Shown here piece after piece: positions 55,650 to 63,557 of a stretch of DNA of 64,000 nucleotides. A program made the translations under genes and the position numbers. Source of the stretch: Thermoanaerobaculia bacterium (lineage in GTDB: Bacteria; Acidobacteriota; Thermoanaerobaculia; Multivoradales; J023); NCBI GenBank assembly GCA_030431255.1, contig JAUIJL010000011.1:62001-126000 (forward strand). Direction: 5' to 3'. Below the pieces are notes generated by a model, which was not told where the DNA came from, made no database searches, and saw only the letters and a list, made by a program, of their open reading frames with translations. How positions within the stretch are numbered: the first letter of the stretch is position 1; each line of letters begins with the position of its first letter.

Positions 55650-56926
55650 CTGAAGACGGTTGCTGCCTCTTTTTCTCGGAAGCCCGGGACCGATGGCTGT
55701 TGATTCTTCAAGTCGATCTGCCGAGCCAATCCGTGACCTCGCAGATCTCGCTGCAAACGCCGGAGCCTATTGGACGATACAGCAAATTCTTCATCACCGA
55801 GGAGACCTATTGCATCGTCGGCGAAGAGCATTTTCTCGAGCTCGATCGGGAGGATTGGTCCATCGCGCGCTGGCGATCTCTTCGCGAGTTGGTTCCAGAA
55901 ACGGCCATCATCGAGACCACTTTTCTGGTCCCTGGGTCATCGTGTCTCTGGATGTCCTTTCGAGCGCATACCAGTAGTCTCGAAGAGACTCACATCGTGG
56001 ATGTCGACAGTTGGCGAGCCAACCGCCGGCTGGAGAAGGGCTACTTCGCACCCTTTTCGGAGCGAGACCAGCCCGGCGTCTTCAGCTACCACGAGCACGG
56101 CAGGGTGTTCTCGGCGAATGGTGTTCCGAACACGGATCTCGAGCTGCCATGGGGATGGGAAGTCCATGCCGTGACCGCTGGGACAGAGGATCGGTATCTA
56201 TGGCTGACGTTGGTCCGCCTCGATCTCCCCGACGAGTCTGAGAGCTCGCGAGTGGAGGTTGTCGAATTCGATCGACAGGGCAGAGGGCAGGACAGATTTC
56301 GCCGGCTCCTTCGGCTGGATGCCTTCGAAGATACCGGTTTTGTCATGGCGAGCGATTCGGACGCCGGCATCGGTTTCATCATCTACCAAAGCCCAGAGGT
56401 CCGAGATGATCACAACCTATGGAAGCTGGTGGCCTTCTCCCGAGATCGGAAGGCGGTTCTTTACGACGTGCCCATCCCCTCAGAGGCGGTTCTGGTCCAA
56501 GACTGGCGTGCTCGTCATGTCGCCTTGGTCTGCTCTCGAGACCCGGTGACCATGGCATCTCTCGGGCCACACCCTCCGGCCATGGATCTTGCTTCCGACC
56601 AGGAGCCGTCAAAGCCGAGTAGGGCCCTCTCCGCTCTGCATGCCCCGTTGCTCAACGGCCCCACCGCCCCCGAGGTCAATGCCGCCGTGCTGGCGATGGC
56701 CGGCAGCTTTGCCGGTCTCAGCGCTTCGAAAATCGCGCTGAAGATAGAGGAGATGGCACGAAAAGAGATGCAAGTGGATATCGCCTGTCTCGCTTTGCGG
56801 CGCCTTCACCCCGAAGCCTCGGCGTGGCAATCGTTGGTGCAGACCTTGGCCCGAGAGCGCTCGGAAGACGTGGGTCTGGCGCTGATCGCTGCCACTGCAG
56901 ACTCCGACGACGCTGAATGGGAGTAA
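55559..56926 (+). pseudogene. Central part of a TPR/beta-rich gene, cut by IS66
   Basis: A frame of about 455 codons ending in the IS66 terminal repeat (stop formed by GTAAGCG). The product is beta-rich (FITEETYCIVGEEHFLELD, LWKLVAFSRDRKAVLYDV) then helical (ALAAATADSDDAEWE). Removing the IS and one target duplication restores the frame directly into the segment after the IS (EWEGVHAWLAGKDPES). It is therefore a disrupted gene, not a gene that ends here. Family not recognised. Confidence 0.8.
56915..56922. repeat. Target-site duplication, left copy
   Basis: GAATGGGA, repeated exactly at 59352-59359 on the other side of the IS66 element. Eight base pairs is the usual IS66 duplication length. 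Confidence 0.95.
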
Positions 56927-56991
56927 GCGTTCGGCAAACCCCACCTTCCTTCAGAGCCAACAGTCCGCGATGATCCGGGTCGGAGGTAACC

Positions 56992-57354
56992 ATGACTCAG
57001 GATCTACGAGAGATTCAGACTCGACGAAGGCGCGGAGAATCATTCTGGCGACGAACGTTTCTGGCCCAGAAGAACAGCGGCCTGTCGCAACTGGAGTTTT
57101 GTCGGCGTAACGATCTGGCCATCTCGACTTTTCAGTCTTGGAGACGGCGTATGCGCGGGAATTCCGACGAGCCTGAGACCACCGTCGAATTCGTCGAGAT
57201 CCCGACCATGCCCGCGCCAGGCCCAGAGCAGGCAGACGAATACGGGTTCGAGTTGATTTTTCCGAACGGCCTTCGGTTGAAGCTGCCTTCGCAGGTCGAG
57301 GGACGGGATTTGGCCGAGGTGCTGTGGGCGTTGCAGGTGGCCGGCTCATGCTGA
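56992..57354 (+). CDS. tnpA: IS66 accessory protein TnpA
   Basis: A 120-residue protein with an N-terminal helix-turn-helix ([30 protein letters not shown]), as in the TnpA of IS66 elements, which supports transposition. GGAGG lies 6 nt before the ATG. It overlaps tnpB by 7 nt. Confidence 0.95.
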   Translation: MTQDLREIQTRRRRGESFWRRTFLAQKNSGLSQLEFCRRNDLAISTFQSWRRRMRGNSDEPETTVEFVEIPTMPAPGPEQADEYGFELIFPNGLRLKLPSQVEGRDLAEVLWALQVAGSC

Positions 57355-57698
57355 TGCTCCCACCTTCGGTCCGAGTGTTCATCGCCACCGAGCCGGCCGA
57401 CATGCGGTGCGCCTTCGACGGCTTGACGGCCCGCGTGCAACACATTTTGGAGCGGGATCCGTTCTCCGGCCACCTGTTCGTGTTCCGCAACAAACGAGCC
57501 GACCGAGTAAAGATCTTGTTCTGGGATCGATCCGGATTCGCGCTTTGGTACAAACGTCTCGAAAAGGGAACGTTTCGATTTCCGGACGGCTCTGAAAAGG
57601 CCACGGAAGTGGAGGCGGCGGAGCTGGCGTTACTGTTGGAGGGGATCGATTTGCGGGGCGCTCGAAGACATCCGAGATGGCGCCGAAAAGTGGTCTGA
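57348..57698 (+). CDS. tnpB: IS66 accessory protein TnpB
   Basis: A 116-residue protein typical of IS66 Orf2/Tnp[51 protein letters not shown]. It is required with TnpA and TnpC for transposition. The start overlaps tnpA, consistent with coupled translation. ATG 57354 is an alternative start. Confidence 0.95.
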   Translation: MLMLPPSVRVFIATEPADMRCAFDGLTARVQHILERDPFSGHLFVFRNKRADRVKILFWDRSGFALWYKRLEKGTFRFPDGSEKATEVEAAELALLLEGIDLRGARRHPRWRRKVV

Positions 57699-57747
57699 AA
57701 AGGTTTCTAAAACGGGCTCGGAATGATAGATTTCGGGGGTCGAAATC

Positions 57748-59283
57748 ATGGTCGAGCCCACTTCCATCCCCGATGACCCCGCGCTGCTCAAGCCCTTGGT
57801 GCGTGAGCTTTTCGCCGAGCTGAGAAAGTCTCAGCGACGGGAAGAATCGTTGCAGGCCAAGGTGGACGAGCTGGCCCGGAAATTGTTCGGTCGCAAGACC
57901 GAGAAGCTGGATCCGAATCAGCTCGCCTTGATCGATTTCGAAGCCTTGGGTCTCGAAGCTCCCACCCCGGCCGAGCCTGAGAAGGACGAGACCCCGGCCA
58001 AGCCGCGTCGTCGCGCCAAACGCAAACGCCCCAGCAAAGAGTTGCCTCGGCGCCGTGTGGAGCATCCTCTGCCCGACGAAGAGCGCATTTGCCCATGTTG
58101 CGACGAGGTGATGCCGGCCATTCGTGAAGAAATTCACGAGCAGATCGACTACAAACCGGCGTCGTTCGAGGTGATTGAAAACGTCACCTTCGTCTACGGC
58201 TGCCGAAAGGGTTGCGACGAGAAGATCGTCAGCTCCACCAAGCCTCCCCAGATGGTGGAAAAGGGTCTGCCCGGCCCGGGCTTCTTGGCCCATGTTGTGG
58301 TCTCCAAATATTGCGACCATATTCCGCTCCATCGCATGGAAGGCATCCTGCGGCGCCAAGGCGTCGAGATTCCTAAAACGACCCTTTGCGGATGGATCAA
58401 GGAATGCAGCGAGCGGGTCGAAGGCCTGCTCGGAGCCCTCAAAAAGGAGTTGTTTCGCTCCGCCGTCGTCGCCACCGACGACACCACCGTGCCGGTGCAG
58501 AAAAAGGGCGGCGCTTACTCCGGTCGGCTGTGGGTCTATATCGGCGATCTCGACCACCCGCTGGTGCTCTACGACTATTCGCCGACCCGAGAAGGAGAAG
58601 CGCCGAGGACTTTTCTCGAAACCTACGGCGGCTACCTCCAAGCCGACGCCTATTCCGGTTACGACCAGCTCTTCAAGCCCGATCGGACGCCCCGAATTCA
58701 AGAGGTCGGGTGCTGGATGCATGCCCGAAGATATTTCTACGAGGCCTCGCTCAAGGACAAAGGCTTGCCTTTGGAGGCCTTGGCGATGATCCGCGAGCTG
58801 TTTCGATTCGAGAAAGCGGCGACAGACTTTTCCCCCGATCAACGGCTCGCCCTGCGCCGAGAAAAGGCCGTGCCGGTGCTCGACACCATGAAGACATGGA
58901 TGGAAAAACATCGGCACACCGTGCTGCCCAAGAGCCCGTTGGGCAAGGCGTTGACGTACGTCACCAACCAATGGGACGCACTGTGCCGATACACCGAAGA
59001 CGGTCGATTGGACATCGACAACGGTCGATCGGAACGGATGCTTCGGCTGATCGCCGTGGGGCGGAAGAACTGGCTGTTCGCCGGCAACGACGCCGGGGGC
59101 CGTCGCGCGGCGGGCATGTACAGCCTGGTGGGAACCTGCCGCTACCACGGCTGGGATCCCTTTGCCTACCTGGTCTGGCTTTTCGAGCGCCTGCCCAGTC
59201 GGCCCGAAGATCGTCTGTTGGAGCTCTCGCCGCTGGCCTGGGCCGCCGAGAACGGTCTCACGTCCAATCTGATCTCGCAGTAG
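57748..59283 (+). CDS. tnpC: IS66 family transposase TnpC
   Basis: A 511-residue transposase. A coiled-coil N-terminus (AELRKSQRREESLQAKVDELARKLFGRK) precedes a zinc-finger-like CPCCDEVM, and a DDE core with Asp in VVATDDTTVPV, Asp in LQADAYSGYD and Glu in DNGRSERMLR. The C-terminus is the IS66 tail (YHGWDPFAYLVWLFERLP). It is intact and of full length. Confidence 0.97.
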   Translation: MVEPTSIPDDPALLKPLVRELFAELRKSQRREESLQAKVDELARKLFGRKTEKLDPNQLALIDFEALGLEAPTPAEPEKDETPAKPRRRAKRKRPSKELPRRRVEHPLPDEERICPCCDEVMPAIREEIHEQIDYKPASFEVIENVTFVYGCRKGCDEKIVSSTKPPQMVEKGLPGPGFLAHVVVSKYCDHIPLHRMEGILRRQGVEIPKTTLCGWIKECSERVEGLLGALKKELFRSAVVATDDTTVPVQKKGGAYSGRLWVYIGDLDHPLVLYDYSPTREGEAPRTFLETYGGYLQADAYSGYDQLFKPDRTPRIQEVGCWMHARRYFYEASLKDKGLPLEALAMIRELFRFEKAATDFSPDQRLALRREKAVPVLDTMKTWMEKHRHTVLPKSPLGKALTYVTNQWDALCRYTEDGRLDIDNGRSERMLRLIAVGRKNWLFAGNDAGGRRAAGMYSLVGTCRYHGWDPFAYLVWLFERLPSRPEDRLLELSPLAWAAENGLTSNLISQ

Positions 59284-59351
59284 CCGGAGTCGGAGTAGAG
59301 CGCTCCGCGGACGGATCTTGCTCATGGGGGTGGGGTTTGCCGAACGCTTAC

Positions 59352-59359
59352 GAATGGGA
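59352..59359. repeat. Target-site duplication, right copy
   Basis: GAATGGGA, identical to 56915-56922. Confidence 0.95.
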
Positions 59360-59921
59360 AGGTGTGCACGCATGGCTGGCGGGCAAAGATCCCGAATCTC
59401 TCGACGATAGGCGACGTTGCGACGTTCATCACCTTTTGGGACTTTCCCTCGTGCATTTGGGAAAGCCTGTCGAGGCCGTGCAAGAGCTCAAGAGCGGCAT
59501 GCGGCTCGAAGGGGCGCGTTGGCTCGAGCCGGTGCTCGCCTTGGCGGAGGCTCTGGCGCAACCGGTCGGAGTCGGTTCGGAGGATTCGGGGATCCGGCGC
59601 CTGATTTCCGCCATCCGCATCGGCGACCAGGCTTTGCAAGAGAACGACCTCGAAGCTGCGAGGGCGGCTCTCGACCAGCCGGTGGTCTGGGAGGCCGCCG
59701 AAGCCCAGTCCGCGGCCCGCCTCGCCGAGCTCTACTTGCGAGACCAGGCAGCCTCGACCTTCCATCGACGCCACGCCCTGGCGCTCTATCTACAGGTTTA
59801 TCCTCCGGCGACGATCGGCTACAAGAATTTGTCGATGTTGGAGCCTGCCTGGCAGCAACCTCGATTGAAAGAGCTCGCTGAACGAGCCCGTGCCTGGTTG
59901 GATGGACCTCGGCTCGGTTGA
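59352..59921 (+). pseudogene. 3' part of the TPR gene cut by IS66
   Basis: About 189 codons in one frame, continuing the interrupted gene: EWEGVHAWLAGKDPESLDDRRRC, then TPR-like helices (HHLLGLSLVHLGKPVEAVQEL, LEAARAALDQ, ARLAELYLRDQA) to a TGA. Without its 5' part it has no ribosome binding site of its own that I can see. Confidence 0.8.
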
Positions 59922-59969
59922 TGCTCAGAGCATCGATTCGAAAGCTCGGAGAGTCGGCTGCCAGTTGCC
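59906..59969. repeat. Direct repeat, right copy
   Basis: 64 bp, matching 55202-55268. It overlaps the 3' end of the broken TPR gene. The minus strand reads LGPRPEGDDYARAGQEAMK then GNWQPTLRAFESML stop (59925-59927), a likely relic of another gene's end. Confidence 0.7.
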
Positions 59970-60122
59970 TTTCATGGCTTCTTGGCCGGCTCGGGCGTAG
60001 TCGTCACCCTCGGGGCGTGGTCCTAGCCGAATGAAGGGCTGCGCCGACCGGGAGCCGCGCCGGGTGCTCAAGGGCAACCTGGCCGGCTTAGGGCTCGTCG
60101 TAATTGTCCGAATCCCGAGGTC

Positions 60123-61406
60123 TCAGGGAACAGTCGAGCTCCAGGCTTCGGTGCCGCCGGATTCGAAGCCGTCGCAGAAGACGACGCCCGCAGGGAATCG
60201 GCGGGCGAAGAGCTGCCAGGGCCCGGTGTGGGAGGAAAGCCAAGCCGCGACACCGTGCCCTCCGGGACCGAAGTCCAGGTCGGCGGCGTATTGGCTGCCT
60301 TGGCTGATGCTCGAAAGCACCGCTTCGGGTCCCTCGGCAGGAGCTCCGGAGTCTTCGAAGCTGCGGTACCACATGTTCAGATTCCCGGTCATCGAGTCGT
60401 CGCCTTCCCAGGTCACGGTGGCCTGCCCCAAGGAGTTGAAACCGACTCTGGCTCGGTCCTCGGAAACGACTTGGGTTGCGACCGCGATATCGCCCGTGCG
60501 GGGCGTGCCGTCCGCATCGAATATCCGAAGCCACACCTGGTCGTCCTCGGGAGCCACGGCTTCGTCGTTCCAGACCACGGCGAAGACCCCGTCCGAGCGA
60601 ACGCCGAGAAAGGGATTTTTCTGCGTGCCCGCCGTCATCTCGTTGACCGAGAATTCCCCTCCGACGGGTTGACCCGTGCTGTCGAGACGGCGGCCGAACA
60701 CGCCGTCTTCCGAGCCGTCTTGGGCGTAGCTCTCCCACACCACGACGAAATTGCCGTTGCTGTCCGAAGCGATATCGGCGTCTTCTTGGTCGCTGAGGGT
60801 GACCTCATTGATCATAAAGGGTGCGCCCACCGGCGAGCCGTTCGAGTCGAACCGCCGGCCCCAGAGGTCCTCGTCCGCGGGAGGGCCTCCATTCAGCTCC
60901 CAAACCACCAGGAAACCCCCGCCCGCCAACGGCGCGACCACGGCATCGTTGTCGTCGCCCGTGGCGCTGGTGCTGATCATGAATTCGTCCCCCACCTTCT
61001 GACCCGCGCTGTCGAGGCGCTGGCCGAAGATGTCCCGCGGCGACTCTGGAGGATCGGTGTCCCAGACCACCACGAAGGTGCCGTCCACGAGGGCAGCCAC
61101 ATCGGGATCCTCCTGGTCGAAAGTCGTACCCGTATTCACCACGATCTCGGAGCCCCCGACGTCGTCATCACTGAAAAATCGAGCCGCGATGGCCGTCCCG
61201 TCGCCGTCCGTGTTGATGGCCTCCCAAGCCACGACAAACGAGCCGTCGTCCTGGACCGCGACGGATTGGAAGAAGGGATCGCTGGTGGTGTTGACGTTGA
61301 CCTGAAAGTCGGTGCCGACGGGAGCGCCCGAGGAGGCGGCCCACTGGGGTGTCGTCAGAATCAGGAGCACGGATAGCCGAAGGGTAAGCTGTAGGCATTG
61401 AGGCAT
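60123..61406 (-). CDS. Secreted repeat protein with DGFESG-type C-terminal tail
   Basis: A 427-residue protein with a signal peptide (about 1-25, LRLSVLLILTTPQWAASS). The mature part is about six repeats of 50 residues, each with FVVVWE or VVVWD and RxFDSxGxPVG, probably a beta-propeller. It ends VFCDGFESGGTEAWSSTVP, a tail also seen in the gene at the right edge of this window. The ATG at 61406 has GGAG 6 nt upstream and is preferred over the TTG at 61418. The ligand is unknown. Confidence 0.88.
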   Translation of the reverse strand: MPQCLQLTLRLSVLLILTTPQWAASSGAPVGTDFQVNVNTTSDPFFQSVAVQDDGSFVVAWEAINTDGDGTAIAARFFSDDDVGGSEIVVNTGTTFDQEDPDVAALVDGTFVVVWDTDPPESPRDIFGQRLDSAGQKVGDEFMISTSATGDDNDAVVAPLAGGGFLVVWELNGGPPADEDLWGRRFDSNGSPVGAPFMINEVTLSDQEDADIASDSNGNFVVVWESYAQDGSEDGVFGRRLDSTGQPVGGEFSVNEMTAGTQKNPFLGVRSDGVFAVVWNDEAVAPEDDQVWLRIFDADGTPRTGDIAVATQVVSEDRARVGFNSLGQATVTWEGDDSMTGNLNMWYRSFEDSGAPAEGPEAVLSSISQGSQYAADLDFGPGGHGVAAWLSSHTGPWQLFARRFPAGVVFCDGFESGGTEAWSSTVP

Positions 61407-61457
61407 TGGGTTCTCCAAGTGACGGATGTATTGAAAAAGCGGCCGACTGAATAGCCG

Positions 61458-61690
61458 TCACTTTGAGAGGCGCAGGCCGCACAAGATTGCGCCACTTTCG
61501 TAGCTGTTCAATTGCGCTGTTCGCCAGCGGAAGAAGATCCGGGCTAGGAGGCCCATTCTCTCATCACCGGGCAGGGCAGCTCGGATGGGCGAATTCTTGT
61601 AGTGCCGAAGATTTCGGGTCACGATCACATCCGCCTTGGCGGCCATGGCGGCGGCCACCTGCAGGGCATTCTCGAAAAAGGAGCTTGCTC
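61458..61690 (-). pseudogene. Truncated PIN-domain (VapC-like) toxin remnant
   Basis: The frame shows FFENALQVAAAMAAKADVI then VTRNLRHYKNSPIRA, the C-terminal third of PIN-domain toxins (acidic helix, then ADVIVTRN and the last strand). Everything before it is missing: a TGA lies just upstream in frame. No antitoxin is adjacent. The remaining C-terminal 35 codons look unrelated to the family. Confidence 0.65.
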
Positions 61691-61745
61691 GGCCTGATCA
61701 GCCGGCAACCTTTTTCAACCTCGAACGGTGTGAGCCGTTGAAATC

Positions 61746-61772
61746 ATGCCGGTCGTGACTCACGACCGGCAT
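61746..61772. other. Perfect 12-bp hairpin upstream of the selenoprotein gene
   Basis: 61746-61757 pairs with 61761-61772 around ACT. A smaller hairpin, AACGG..CCGTT, lies just before at about 61726-61741. No T-run follows on either strand, so its role (terminator, operator or relic) is open. Confidence 0.6.
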
Positions 61773-61878
61773 CGTGCTTTGGACCGAGTGTTCCGGCTTC
61801 TGTTCGGCATGTGAGATCATGGCCGCGACGAAACGTACGCCCGACAACCTACCTGACAGCCACGATGGGAAGCCCACC

Positions 61879-62409
61879 ATGAGCCCAATAGCCGAGCTTG
61901 AGAATGTAACCGCCTTGGATCTCACGGGAGAGCCCGTTCGATTGGGAGATCTCTGGCAAGAAAAAACCGCGGTGCTCGTTTTCGTTCGCCACTTTGGGTG
62001 AATGTTCTGCCGCGAGCAAGTCGCGCAGTTGCGTGACATCAACCCTCAAATTGAAGCCGCGGGCGCCGAGCTGACCGTGATCGGCAACGGCAATAAAAAG
62101 CAAGCCGCCTCGTTCGCTGCGGAGCGAGACCTCAAATTTAGATTGCTCACCGACCCGGGTCTGCGCAGCTACAAGGCCGCGGACCTCAAGCGCTCGGTGA
62201 CGTCGACCTTCCGACCCAGCTTGGTGGCGAACGGCGCCCGGGCGATGAAGGCCGGATTCCGCCAGGGCATGGTCCAGGGTGACGCCTTCCAACAAGGGGG
62301 CGCGTTTGTCGTCGCCAAGGGCGGTGAGCTGCTCTTCGAGCAACGCAGCGACGTGGCCGGCGATCACGTGGAGACGGACGCGCTTCTGGCGGCTCTGGAC
62401 GTTGGATAG
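61879..62409 (+). CDS. Peroxiredoxin-like (AhpC/TSA-type, PRXL2-like) protein, predicted selenoprotein
   Basis: A 176-residue thioredoxin-fold protein. After LDLTGEPVRLGDLWQEKTAVLVFVRHFG comes TGA (61999-62001), then MFCREQVAQLRDINPQIEAAGAEL and an intact family C-terminus. PRXL2-like proteins have FGCxxCRE here, so TGA replaces the first Cys and is best read as selenocysteine, giving FG-U-MFC. A bulged stem-loop at 62007-62028, with a G-starting loop 15 nt after the TGA, fits a bacterial SECIS element. It should reduce peroxides or disulfides. The start is ATG at 61879, with ATG at 61819 as an alternative. A nonsense mutation is the other possibility. Confidence 0.82.
62002..62039 (+). promoter_or_regulatory. 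Predicted bacterial SECIS element
   Basis: CTG (62007-62009), a bulged C, then CGCGA pairs with TCGCG and CAG (62021-62028) around the loop GCAAG (62016-62020). ATGT (62002-62005) can pair with ACAT (62036-62039) as a lower stem. It starts directly after the TGA with the apical loop 15-19 nt downstream, as in known bacterial SECIS hairpins. Confidence 0.65.
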
Positions 62410-62427
62410 CGGTCAATAAAAAGCCAC

Positions 62428-62688
62428 TCAGTCCAGCTCGAAAGGCTCCCATCCCTCCGAGGTCGACAGCCGCGGAGGGATATTCTCGAACTGCCGTATG
62501 TTCAAAAGCTCGTCGATGCGGGGCAATAGATTCTCGCCGGGTTGCTCGCGGAGCTTTCGTTGCATACGAACGTCTTCTTCCGTCGTCGGAATGTCCCGTT
62601 CCGGATCAAAGAGCTCAGAGAGTTCGCTGGATCTCGTCGTATCGGTCGAGGAGGCCGTGTTTTTCGAATTGGTGGCGTATTTCGTCAT
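62428..62688 (-). CDS. Small protein overlapping the nucleotidyltransferase gene
   Basis: About 86 residues from ATG 62688, with AGGAG 6 nt upstream. It is polar and acidic (ERDIPTTEEDVRMQRKLREQPG, LLPRIDELLNIRQFENIPP). Its first 74 nt overlap the end of the nucleotidyltransferase gene in another frame. The pair has the size and coupling of a toxin-antitoxin module, but I do not recognise the family. Confidence 0.72.
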   Translation of the reverse strand: MTKYATNSKNTASSTDTTRSSELSELFDPERDIPTTEEDVRMQRKLREQPGENLLPRIDELLNIRQFENIPPRLSTSEGWEPFELD

Positions 62689-63145
62689 GGTCGACTCCTG
62701 GTAGGGAAGCGAGGTAACGGATGTCGGCAAGATCTTGGAATGTGCGGCCCGGGTCGCTTTTGATCGCGAGAACTTTCATCGCAATGAGGTGCTCCGGCTT
62801 CGGCACCATCACGGGAATACCACGTGGCCCTGTTCGTATTTCGGCCTTATCGAAGATCTGATCGCGGGTTGAACCTCGAACGTAGAGAAAATCGATCCGT
62901 CCACGGATAGGATTCTGGTGTAGGTGATTGGAATAGGCCGCCGAGCAGTGAAGGGTCTCGAATCCCAGCTCTTCCAAAAAGCTCACAATATCTTCTTGGG
63001 CGTTGATATCGACGACTAAGTCCAGGTCCAAAGTCGTGCGTGCGAAGCCGTACGCGGCCAAGGCCACGCCCCCAATCAACGCCCAGGAGTGCTGCCGGGC
63101 ATCAAGGAAGTCTTTGAGATCTTGTAGGTTGCGGCCGAAGTCCAT
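62615..63145 (-). CDS. Nucleotidyltransferase (AbiEii/MNT-like)
   Basis: A 176-residue protein. LIGGVALAAYGFARTTLDLDLVVD gives the GG and DxD of a minimal nucleotidyltransferase. PKPEHLIAMKVLAIKSDPGRTFQDLADI is the usual C-terminal part of AbiEii/DUF6036-like toxins. Such enzymes modify tRNA or proteins as toxins or serve in phage defence. It overlaps the small gene downstream by 74 nt. Confidence 0.88.
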   Translation of the reverse strand: MDFGRNLQDLKDFLDARQHSWALIGGVALAAYGFARTTLDLDLVVDINAQEDIVSFLEELGFETLHCSAAYSNHLHQNPIRGRIDFLYVRGSTRDQIFDKAEIRTGPRGIPVMVPKPEHLIAMKVLAIKSDPGRTFQDLADIRYLASLPGVDHDEIRHQFEKHGLLDRYDEIQRTL

Positions 63146-63557
63146 CCTATGCTTTCAATCGGTTCGACTATCACCGGTGTATCGGCCTATTTTAAGCGGC
63201 CGAATGAAAATTCGGCATACCCGGCCGGCTACCGTTTGAGCTTACTGGCTCTCGGATCGGCCCGCAATGAAGAGATCCTAGGAAGCCGCCTAAGGTCAAG
63301 CACGTAGGAACCCGCCAGAGATGTGCAACCAGCTCAGTCCCAGCTCATTCAAAGACCAAAGAAATTTGGCAGAGCTCTTGAAAATGAGTCGGTAGGTCCC
63401 ACAAAAATGCCGCCGGTCCCCTTGAGACAAGAAGAGCCGGCGGCTTAGGAGCGACCCACGAGGGGGGCGCGCAATCCGGGCTCGGGGTTTGGGCTCCGAG
63501 CCGAAGAAGGAATCGAGGCCGAACGAGGCTTCCCGTGCCGTCACGGGAAGCGTTCGA
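63146..63557. other. Intergenic region, no gene seen
   Basis: About 410 bases. It contains the hairpin at 63409-63444. Short frames such as 63296-63544 (-) show no family resemblance. Confidence 0.5.
63402..63444 (-). terminator. Terminator-like hairpin of the right-edge gene
   Basis: GCCGCCGG (63409-63416) pairs with CCGGCGGC (63437-63444) over a 20-nt loop. On the minus strand it is followed by ATTTTTGT. It lies about 115 nt after the stop of the gene that runs off the right edge. Confidence 0.6.

Larger units (their letters stand above)
56923..59351 (+). mobile_element. Complete IS66-family insertion sequence, 2429 bp
   Basis: The terminal inverted repeats are 23 bp and perfect (56923-56945 and 59329-59351, starting GTAAGCG). 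An 8-bp target duplication flanks them. It carries tnpA, tnpB and tnpC in the usual order with tnpA and tnpB overlapping. All three genes look intact, so the element may still be mobile. It interrupts a large TPR/beta-rich gene. Confidence 0.97.
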
